From: JBBAFM01 sp041655415
GTDB taxonomy: Bacteria > Bacillota > Clostridia > Peptostreptococcales > JAAYPU01
NCBI GenBank assembly: GCA_964429195.1
Contig: CAYSBC010000086.1
Span: 1 to 5,854, forward strand
Reading direction: 5' to 3'
Length of the DNA: 5,854 nt
The position numbers and the translations under genes were made by a program. Below the pieces are notes generated by a model that saw only the letters and a list, made by a program, of their open reading frames with translations, did no database searches and was not told where the DNA came from. Positions 1-5,854 of this stretch are shown here, piece after piece. How positions within the stretch are numbered: position 1 is the first letter of the stretch; each line of letters begins with the position of its first letter.

Positions 1-77
1 TTTTGAGATTTTATGCTATTTTAACATGTAATGCTAGAATATACACATTATATTTTTAAATATTCAGTTTTTTTTAA

Positions 78-1061
78 TTATTCTTTTAAATGTATAACCT
101 GGGCAATCCATTTATAAAGGGTCTCTGCAATAAATTGAGGGAAATGATTGTAGAAGAAACCAAAGATTTTGACTTCCTTGCTTCGGCTATCTTTTGAAAG
201 CTTAAAAGTCCATGGCGATACCTGAGCCATATCTAAAAAGGTGTTTTTCATAGGGTGAGTGCAATTTTCTTCCCAGGGTCTGCCATAAATACCAGTGGTG
301 AAATGAATGATTGCCGGATTTTTTTGTGCTTCATCTAATTCCTCCTGGGAATAATAGTCTTGCATAAAATAAATATTTTCAATCGTTTTGATTGAGAAGG
401 AATACATATTTGTTGTCATATTAAACTGAGGGGATAATATTTTCTTTTCTTTGCAAACAGCGTTGATGATACCCTGATCATGGTGAGGCACGTTACCCTT
501 AAATTTTTCTATCATTTGCAAGAATTCTTCATGAATGCTTTGACTTCTCCACCTATCGAGATTAATCAGTAATACCCCGGAGTTAACATAATATTCTTTC
601 TTATCCAGGCCTATTTTTTTTAGAAAAAATTTATCGACCGTATCCCTGATTCCTGCAATGGAGTATTCTTTTAAATCTGTATCCCAAAGCGCTATTAAAT
701 CATCATGAATAATTGTGTCGCAATCCAGATATAAAACCTTGCTAAAATCTTCAGGAATAAGCAGCCCTAAAAATAATCTGGCATAAGCGGCTATTGCAAG
801 CTTCCTGCTTCCCATGTTCAAATTTAAATTATTAACTAAATTTTCTACCTCTGTAAAATAAATTTTTCTATTATATTGATTAGCTATGTCCGTTAATTTC
901 TCCTTATTGTCTTTCTCAATGCCACAATCCAATAGATAGACATGAATTTCATCGAAGATCTTATTTTTTTCAAACAAGGATATCAGTGAAATACCGCAAA
1001 ACTTTGCATAATGATTATCTGCTGCATAGGCTAGACATAATATGTTTTCCTTATTCTTCAT
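78..1061 (-). CDS. Glycosyltransferase family 8 (GT8) protein
   Basis: This 327-residue probable cytoplasmic retaining glycosyltransferase resembles the LPS galactosyl/glucosyltransferase and glycogenin class and likely acts on a growing surface glycan. The N-terminus ILCLAYAADNHYAKFCGISL is the usual GT8 opening. The metal-binding DxD sits in KVLYLDCDTII (Asp113-Cys-Asp115), followed by YYVNSGVLLINLDRW (from about 157), HHDQGIIN (193-200), and the late His/Pro-Trp block HFTTGIYGRPW (253-263) with a following CTHP. The late block is the longer variant, with Arg in place of the common Lys of HxxGxxKPW. The C-terminal 28 or so residues are aromatic and basic, possibly membrane-associating. The chosen ATG overlaps the preceding gene by 11 bp and has a GGAGG 9 nt upstream; an ATG at 1079 would add MGREKR but lacks a ribosome binding site. 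The overlap suggests translational coupling to the membrane protein gene. Sugar specificity is not readable. Confidence 0.92.
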   Translation of the reverse strand: MKNKENILCLAYAADNHYAKFCGISLISLFEKNKIFDEIHVYLLDCGIEKDNKEKLTDIANQYNRKIYFTEVENLVNNLNLNMGSRKLAIAAYARLFLGLLIPEDFSKVLYLDCDTIIHDDLIALWDTDLKEYSIAGIRDTVDKFFLKKIGLDKKEYYVNSGVLLINLDRWRSQSIHEEFLQMIEKFKGNVPHHDQGIINAVCKEKKILSPQFNMTTNMYSFSIKTIENIYFMQDYYSQEELDEAQKNPAIIHFTTGIYGRPWEENCTHPMKNTFLDMAQVSPWTFKLSKDSRSKEVKIFGFFYNHFPQFIAETLYKWIAQVIHLKE

Positions 1062-3345
1062 CCTTTTCTCCCTCCCCATTATTTAAATAATCGATTTGCA
1101 TCTTAAATGGACTATAGGTGTTCTGCTCCATCCTATAGACTATATAAATATCATCCTCAAAAAATATCTTAAAATTTCTTGGGTATAGTTTTGCAAAGCT
1201 TTCAGCCCAGTAATAGGCCTTGGACTGTATGATTGCCCTTTGAAAATAATAATCCTGTATATCCTTTAAGAACACAAACTCCCTCTTTGCATATTCCTTA
1301 TCCACTCTCACGTTACCATAATTATAATCATTTAATACGAGCTTTTCTATAAAAAAGAAGACATATCTTGTAGGGAATGTAAAGGCATCTTCGTGTTTGT
1401 CAAGCATGTTTACAAATCGCGATAATTCTGTATGCCTGCCATGATTAATGACCTCATAATATTCATCTGTTGTTGCCACAATGGTAAAATCATTTTTAGC
1501 ATAATCTTTTTTAATATTTCTAAGAACATACTCGGATTCATTGTAATAGGCTAAATTGACATCAAAGAAGGTATGATAATAGCCCCTGTTAAAAATTAAT
1601 ATAATCACTAAGACCCCTACGAATAAGGAAAATCCATTGAATATTTTTTTCTTTGTTTTACGATCATCCGTTTTAACGGCCCTGAAAAATATGTCTATAG
1701 GCATCATATATATTATACCTATAAAGGGCTGCGCAAAGGTAGAGGCCCTTGATTCTAAAATTATTTCCGGAACACCCAATAATTTGGCAGCCCCAAAAAT
1801 CGAGATAATTAAGATATATGAAATTATCCCCATATAATCAAAGGCTGCATTCCTTGAATTTCTAAAAAAAAACATGATGATAGCTGACAAAAAACTAATA
1901 GACATGGCTAAAAGCATAACACTCGTGGGTTCATCTCCAAACAAAGACATTCTTCCAAAGAAAGATATCGCCTTATAAAAATAGGATAATTTCTCCTGAG
2001 TGGTCATTTTAGAATAATCTATAACCCTTTCTTTTTCTATTTCATTGATATCACTTTCTTCATTCCTCCCAAGGGCTTCATTTAAATCAACTTGATAATC
2101 CAGATTAGTACCTTTATATTCTTCTCCTGATATGACGGTTGTTGCCCAATTCATGGATTCCTGAAAAGGGATTCCCTTTAAAAGACCCACACCAATTGGC
2201 AGGATGGCAATCATTCCTCCTAAAAGTCCGGTTACAAGTATGGGGATAAGATATTGCTTTTTTAATACCCTGGGTAAATAGGCTAAAAACAGAGAAAATA
2301 CTAAGAAAATAGCTGCGATAGCTGTAAAATAATAATAATTTATAATTAAAGCAACGCTGAGCATAAAGAGTATTAAATCATTATTGATGTATTTGCGGTT
2401 AATATAGCTATTTATCCTAAAAATTCTTTTAAAAAAACCATCGCCCCGGACAACTATTTTTTCATTTTTCTTATGCAAAAATTTAATCATAAAATAGGCC
2501 ATGGATACAACAAAACACATTCCCATTTCCTGGGGTAATGATGCCGCATAACGTCCTTGCCGCAACATAAAGCTGGCTATTATAGCGGAGGTAATTGCAG
2601 AATATTTGCCCTTAAATATTTCTTTAGCTAACAGGTAGATGGATAGCATCAAAATTGTTGTTTGATAAGCACCCGAATATAAAAGCAACTCCCTTAAATC
2701 ATAGGAAAAAATACTGCGCAAGAAATACACCATATTATGCAAGGCAAAAGGATAAATTCCATCTATAAAAGGAACCCCCTGTTCTAAAGCATATATCCAA
2801 GACTGATGAACCGGTATATCCGAAAATTGATAGGAATGGTAATATAAAACATTATAATTTAAGAACCAGATATTGTAGAGGAAGATTAAAATTAAAAAAA
2901 TTATTTCTAAAAAATTATTTTTAAAATAGGATTTTAACTCAGCAGGCAGGATTCTGTTTTTAACAGTCTTTATAATTTTTATGATCTCTCCCAGCAATAT
3001 TTTCTTAAACTGCCTGTTTTGTTGCATTTTTATTAGGCTTATCAAAAATATACCGGGGTTTTTATGGAGTTTTTTATTGGAAAAATTCCAAATAATGAGG
3101 GAGTAAATTATGATATTAAAAATAATAAAGGTCAATTTATTTAAAATTCCTGCTAATCCAAGGAATAAAACTAAATTAAGCTGTATAGTGGACTGAGTTA
3201 TTAAAGAAAAGAAAAATCTAAAGGCATAGGGTTTACCTTTAAAATAATTTCTCCACACGATTAAAGGTATTAGAAAATCCCTGGTAATGAGCATTATCAG
3301 CACTATAATTAAAGATAAAATATTGTGGGTAATATCTACAATCAT
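1051..3345 (-). CDS. Large multi-pass membrane protein, GT-C-like, of unknown function (candidate glycosyltransferase or polymerase)
   Basis: This protein of 764 residues has roughly 12-14 hydrophobic segments (for example about 6-28, 45-66, 70-87, 146-166, 226-262, 275-290, 322-357, 366-390, 474-495, 502-522, 536-554, 568-586), then a soluble C-terminal domain (about 587-764). The loop after the segment at 146-166 holds SDIPVHQSWIYALEQG (175-190) and GIYPFALHNMVYF (196-208). An acidic residue and histidines in the first long outer loop resemble GT-C transferases, which use polyprenyl-phosphate sugars; Asp176, His180 and His203 are the candidate residues. Other conserved-looking stretches are LPQEMGM (270-276), ESRASTFAQP (531-540) and, in the tail, FTIVATTDEYYEV (620-632) with FPTRYVFFF (657-665). 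From memory, similar large proteins recur in clostridial polysaccharide clusters without a known role. Its place between a flippase and a glycosyltransferase fits an outer-face step: sugar addition or polymerisation. The start has only a weak GAG-type ribosome binding site 17 bp after the flippase stop. Membrane location is near certain; the GT-C call is inference. Confidence 0.85.
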   Translation of the reverse strand: MIVDITHNILSLIIVLIMLITRDFLIPLIVWRNYFKGKPYAFRFFFSLITQSTIQLNLVLFLGLAGILNKLTFIIFNIIIYSLIIWNFSNKKLHKNPGIFLISLIKMQQNRQFKKILLGEIIKIIKTVKNRILPAELKSYFKNNFLEIIFLILIFLYNIWFLNYNVLYYHSYQFSDIPVHQSWIYALEQGVPFIDGIYPFALHNMVYFLRSIFSYDLRELLLYSGAYQTTILMLSIYLLAKEIFKGKYSAITSAIIASFMLRQGRYAASLPQEMGMCFVVSMAYFMIKFLHKKNEKIVVRGDGFFKRIFRINSYINRKYINNDLILFMLSVALIINYYYFTAIAAIFLVFSLFLAYLPRVLKKQYLIPILVTGLLGGMIAILPIGVGLLKGIPFQESMNWATTVISGEEYKGTNLDYQVDLNEALGRNEESDINEIEKERVIDYSKMTTQEKLSYFYKAISFFGRMSLFGDEPTSVMLLAMSISFLSAIIMFFFRNSRNAAFDYMGIISYILIISIFGAAKLLGVPEIILESRASTFAQPFIGIIYMMPIDIFFRAVKTDDRKTKKKIFNGFSLFVGVLVIILIFNRGYYHTFFDVNLAYYNESEYVLRNIKKDYAKNDFTIVATTDEYYEVINHGRHTELSRFVNMLDKHEDAFTFPTRYVFFFIEKLVLNDYNYGNVRVDKEYAKREFVFLKDIQDYYFQRAIIQSKAYYWAESFAKLYPRNFKIFFEDDIYIVYRMEQNTYSPFKMQIDYLNNGEGEKDEE
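1071..1075 (-). promoter_or_regulatory. Ribosome binding site of the GT8 gene, inside the end of the preceding gene
   Basis: On the minus strand a GGAGG within GGGGAGGG lies 9 nt upstream of the ATG at 1059-1061. It falls inside the last codons of the large membrane protein and immediately after the alternative ATG at 1077-1079, so it can serve only the downstream ATG. It therefore decides the start of the GT8 gene. Confidence 0.75.
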
Positions 3346-3362
3346 TTTACACTCTCATTTCA

Positions 3363-4808
3363 TTAGCTTTTAATAAAATATAGTATTTCTTTTAGGCTTT
3401 TAAAATCTTTCGAAATAAATAGCGCAAATAAAACATTAAATGCGACATATGTGCTCCCGCCTATAAAGATTTGTAAGAGCAATATGTAAAAAACCTTTAT
3501 ATTTAAACCGGAAAAAGCAGTGATAACCATAAATTCCATGATTCCACATATTAAAAAAGGAAAAGTATCCTTTAATAAATTCTTAAGATGATATATTTCT
3601 TTGACTCTCGAAAGTTCATAGATGCATACTGTTATTTCTGCACCTAATGTTCCAATAACTGCTCCAAATGCACCCAGTTTTAAAATTAAAATGATATTGA
3701 GAATTAAATTTGTTAAAGCCCCTAATGCCACTGCCTTCATATAAATGGATTCTTTGGAAAAAGGAATTAAATAATGGGTCTGTATGATGCTTGTGATACT
3801 CATCGGAATCATAGTAACGGATAGCATCATCGTAAGGGGAACAGTTTCTATATATTCAGAACCTAAAAACCATGGCATGAATACAGGGGCTACACCTGCT
3901 ATCCCAAAGCATAAGGCATGAGATAAAAAAAGATTAATCTTCATGGAATGCCTCATTTTGTCCATAGCTTCATTGTACTTGTTATGGGCTACCAAGATAG
4001 ATATCTTGGGCAGCATAATCGTATCCAATACAGAGAGTATTCCCTTAGGTAAGTTGATGATATTTTCTGCATAAGCATAAAATGCTACGACTACAGTACT
4101 CCCTGTTATGACCCCTAACATGAGTTTATCCATCCAGGCATATATGCTTAAAGCTAATAATGGAATAAAGAGTTTTAAGTTGGGGAAAATATGGGGAGTT
4201 ATATCCCTAAAAGATATTTTTACCTTGGATAGTTCCACGATAGCAAAGGGTATGAGTATGATTTGCTCCAATAAAAAGCTGCCGGCCATAATCAAAGTAT
4301 AAATCCATAAATCTTCACCGGATTGAACAAATAGAAAGGTAAAAATAATAATCACTAGCTTAGTCATTACACTTCTCATGGCTGTTAAACGGAATCTTTG
4401 CAGCCCATGAAAAAACCAACTGATATCAAATAATGCTGACAGTACATAAATAGATTGAATGAAGTAAATGAGTCGCCCTGTCTTAAATACAGTAAAAACT
4501 AATAGAAGGTATGTTATACTGGAAAGAATGGCCATAATTATCTGCATAGCATAGATACTAAAAAAGGTTTTGCTTCTAGCCTTGATATCATCTTTGCAAA
4601 CAGCAATACTTTTATTGCCGTAATTATCCAGACCCAATTTTATAAATAAAATAAAATATAAGGCTATAGTACTTGAAAATGTATATAGCCCAACATTTTT
4701 AGCCCCCAAGGTCCTGGATATATAAGGTGTCAGGATTAAAGGCAATATAATAATAGATAATCTGTATATCGTGTTATATGCAAAATTTTTTCTTTCTTCC
4801 GCTTTCAT
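3363..4808 (-). CDS. Wzx-like polysaccharide flippase (MOP/MATE superfamily, polysaccharide biosynthesis protein)
   Basis: This polytopic membrane protein of 481 residues probably translocates undecaprenyl-linked oligosaccharide repeat units from the inner to the outer face of the cytoplasmic membrane. With the start chosen here it begins MKAEERKNFAYN and then has the typical Wzx/RfbX N-terminus PLILTPYISRTLGAKNVGLY (23-42). Next come the family signature DISWFFHGLQRFR (128-140), a second-half helix LFIPLLALSIYAWMDKLMLG (213-232) and GAFGAVIGTLGAE (379-391). About 12-14 hydrophobic segments are spread along the chain, and the length is normal for the family. The frame is open to an ATG at 4862, which would add 18 hydrophilic residues, but that ATG has no ribosome binding site and family members usually start close to the KNF segment. 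The gene ends 17 bp before the next one, implying co-transcription. Calling it wzx is reasonable by class, but the transported substrate is unknown. Confidence 0.93.
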   Translation of the reverse strand: MKAEERKNFAYNTIYRLSIIILPLILTPYISRTLGAKNVGLYTFSSTIALYFILFIKLGLDNYGNKSIAVCKDDIKARSKTFFSIYAMQIIMAILSSITYLLLVFTVFKTGRLIYFIQSIYVLSALFDISWFFHGLQRFRLTAMRSVMTKLVIIIFTFLFVQSGEDLWIYTLIMAGSFLLEQIILIPFAIVELSKVKISFRDITPHIFPNLKLFIPLLALSIYAWMDKLMLGVITGSTVVVAFYAYAENIINLPKGILSVLDTIMLPKISILVAHNKYNEAMDKMRHSMKINLFLSHALCFGIAGVAPVFMPWFLGSEYIETVPLTMMLSVTMIPMSITSIIQTHYLIPFSKESIYMKAVALGALTNLILNIILILKLGAFGAVIGTLGAEITVCIYELSRVKEIYHLKNLLKDTFPFLICGIMEFMVITAFSGLNIKVFYILLLQIFIGGSTYVAFNVLFALFISKDFKSLKEILYFIKS

Positions 4809-4814
4809 TCCATA

Positions 4815-4818
4815 TCCT
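4815..4818 (-). promoter_or_regulatory. Ribosome binding site supporting the internal start of the flippase
   Basis: AGGA on the minus strand lies 6 nt upstream of the ATG at 4806-4808. The ATG 54 bp further upstream (4860-4862) is preceded by a pyrimidine-rich CAATCCCTCATAG with no purine-rich site. This argues that 4808 is the real start. Confidence 0.55.
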
Positions 4819-4881
4819 ATTCCATTTCTACTTTTTTCTATATGTGCATACCTATCAAACATCTATGAGGGATTGACTACA

Positions 4882-5634
4882 TTACTTAAAGGTTATTTTA
4901 TTATAAATATCTACGATAAGTGCATAGATGCGCATAGGAAGAATAGGGCGTAAAAGTTTCTGTATTCTTCTACTTATACTCTTTTTATCTACCCAGGAAG
5001 CAGCTAGATGGTGTATTCCATAAGTTTCTGTCTCACTAATCATGTATGCACTATGCTCAATGGTATCTTTTCTTTTATAGGGACTAAATGAAATTGTCGG
5101 CATTATTTTTACTCCACCCACATCCATAAAATCATCACCCAATTGAAAACCGCATTTTAATTTTGATATTTCGGTTACAATAATCGGATTAGGCTTGATA
5201 TGCATTGAACCATCTTTCTCAATAAAATGCCGTCCATTGTAATAATCTAAAAGCAATTGAATCCATTCGTTATTAGGCTCTGAAGCAATAAACGCAGTTG
5301 AAAACCATCGATCATTTTCATAGCCGATTAATGCCCTATTCATTAAGATATCGTCATCAAGCCTTTTTATTATTTCAAAATCCGTATCCACATATATTCC
5401 GCCAACAGATAAAAGCGCATATAACCTGACATAGTCACTTACGAAAGCCCATTTTTTATGTTCGTATGCTTCTTTTGTAAAGGGTATTTTATTAATATCA
5501 AACTTTTCTTCATCCCAAAGCATTATTTCATAATCAGGATAATATTTTTCCCAAGATGCTTTGCACATCTTTGTTAAAGGATCTAATGGATTTTTTCCAA
5601 ACCAACAATAGTGAATTATTTTGGGTATCCCCAT
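4882..5634 (-). CDS. GT32 (OCH1/capsular polysaccharide synthesis type) glycosyltransferase
   Basis: This 250-residue protein is a probable cytoplasmic sugar transferase that adds one residue from a nucleotide sugar to a lipid-linked glycan. It starts with IPKIIHYCWFG (residues 3-13), the hallmark N-terminus of the 'glycosyltransferase sugar-binding region containing DXD motif' family (Gly_transf_sug, GT32-like). The family core follows: FVSDYVRLYALLSVGGIYVDTD at about residues 64-85, with the metal/nucleotide-sugar-binding DxD as Asp83-Thr84-Asp85. A late YGIHHLAASW (205-214) matches the conserved His/Trp region near the family's C-terminus. Length is normal for bacterial members. There is no signal peptide or real transmembrane span, but the last 35 residues are basic and hydrophobic, suggesting peripheral attachment to the inner face of the membrane. 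The start is supported by a perfect GGAGG. It lies directly upstream of the flippase gene, as is common in polysaccharide clusters. Donor and acceptor sugars cannot be read from the sequence. Confidence 0.92.
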   Translation of the reverse strand: MGIPKIIHYCWFGKNPLDPLTKMCKASWEKYYPDYEIMLWDEEKFDINKIPFTKEAYEHKKWAFVSDYVRLYALLSVGGIYVDTDFEIIKRLDDDILMNRALIGYENDRWFSTAFIASEPNNEWIQLLLDYYNGRHFIEKDGSMHIKPNPIIVTEISKLKCGFQLGDDFMDVGGVKIMPTISFSPYKRKDTIEHSAYMISETETYGIHHLAASWVDKKSISRRIQKLLRPILPMRIYALIVDIYNKITFK

Positions 5635-5641
5635 ATTTCGC

Positions 5642-5646
5642 CCTCC
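5642..5646 (-). promoter_or_regulatory. Ribosome binding site of the GT32-type glycosyltransferase
   Basis: On the minus strand a perfect GGAGG lies 7 nt upstream of the ATG at 5632-5634. It fixes the start of this gene. Confidence 0.8.
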
Positions 5647-5713
5647 ATATCCAGTGCATTAGCCTTTTAACTTGACACCTGTCTTTTATAGCATAAATAA
5701 ATGGCCTTAAATA

Positions 5714-5854
5714 TTACTTTCTTCCCATTTTAAATTGCGGATTTGTTTCCGATACTATATTATAGGAAAGTCGAATGTACTGTCCACTATCTGATGTAAA
5801 CATTTCTAAAGAGTTATTTCCTTCAACACCCCTTAGCCAATGACCATCATCATC
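5714..5854 (-). CDS. C-terminal end of an unidentified protein (partial, runs off the right edge)
   Basis: An uninterrupted minus-strand frame runs in from the right edge and stops at a TAA at 5714-5716, giving the last 46 residues of a larger protein. The visible piece starts DDDGHWLRGVEGNN and ends NPQFKMGRK. It is hydrophilic, has no membrane segment, and contains a stretch (SGQYIRLSYNIVS) that looks like alternating beta strands, so a soluble beta-rich C-terminal domain is plausible. Codon choice resembles that of the downstream genes. The next gene begins 79 bp downstream with its own strong ribosome binding site and there is no convincing terminator between them, so this is probably an upstream member of the same operon. 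I do not recognise the family, and the fragment is too short to assign a function. Confidence 0.72.
   Translation of the reverse strand, partial: DDDGHWLRGVEGNNSLEMFTSDSGQYIRLSYNIVSETNPQFKMGRK

Noticed and set aside
1..77. Possible terminator after the GT8 gene (GAATAT / ATATTC inverted repeat in AT-rich DNA)
   Set aside because: The stem is 6 bp, entirely weak pairs apart from one, with a long loop and no clear following T-tract. I see no supported feature here, and the operon may continue past the left edge.
1637..1837. Plus-strand open frame of 66 codons opposite the large membrane protein
   Set aside because: It lies wholly antisense to a well-supported gene, has no recognisable domain, and its hydrophobic composition is what antisense of a membrane-protein gene gives.
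4108..4302. Plus-strand open frame of 64 codons opposite the flippase
   Set aside because: Antisense shadow of a clear MOP-family gene, with no family resemblance or supporting context.
4771..4953. Plus-strand open frame of 60 codons spanning the flippase/GT32-type junction
   Set aside because: It overlaps the ends of two real minus-strand genes and has no recognisable product; most likely chance in AT-rich DNA.
5674..5685. Small inverted repeat GACA-GG-TGTC between the partial gene and the GT32-type gene
   Set aside because: The stem is only 4 bp with a 2-nt loop and no T-run follows on the minus strand, so it is not a credible terminator or operator.
5670..5697. TTGACA on the plus strand (from about 5671) followed by an AT-rich stretch, resembling a promoter
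   Set aside because: There is no good -10 hexamer at 16-18 bp spacing and no plus-strand gene downstream; it is antisense to the operon leader.

Overview
This AT-rich window carries genes on the minus strand only. It reads as an internal piece of a surface-glycopolymer (capsule, exopolysaccharide or secondary cell-wall polymer) gene cluster. The low G+C content, strong GGAGG-type ribosome binding sites, tight gene spacing and the character of the proteins suggest a low-GC Gram-positive bacterium (Bacillota), probably a Clostridia-type organism. No marker gene allows a finer placement.

In transcription order (right to left) the layout is as follows. (1) The last 46 codons of an unidentified gene enter from the right edge (5714-5854). 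(2) A GT32/OCH1-type glycosyltransferase with a DxD motif (4882-5634). (3) A Wzx-like polysaccharide flippase of the MOP superfamily (3363-4808; the frame could start at 4862). (4) A large multi-pass membrane protein of about 764 residues with a GT-C-like first long extracytoplasmic loop and a soluble C-terminal domain (1051-3345). (5) A GT8-family glycosyltransferase with a DxD motif (78-1061), whose start codon lies inside the end of gene 4. All gaps are under 80 bp and I see no convincing terminator or internal promoter, so the genes are probably one transcript that may continue past both edges.

Inferred division of labour: the two cytoplasmic glycosyltransferases add sugars to a lipid-linked oligosaccharide, the flippase moves it across the membrane, and the large membrane protein acts on the outer face, either as a GT-C transferase that modifies the glycan from a polyprenyl-phosphate sugar or as the polymerase. 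No priming glycosyl-phosphotransferase, recognisable Wzy, chain-length regulator or nucleotide-sugar biosynthesis gene is inside the window.

The most interesting item is the large membrane protein: its architecture is visible, but I know of no established function for it. I found no tRNA, rRNA, CRISPR array, mobile element or obvious repeat.
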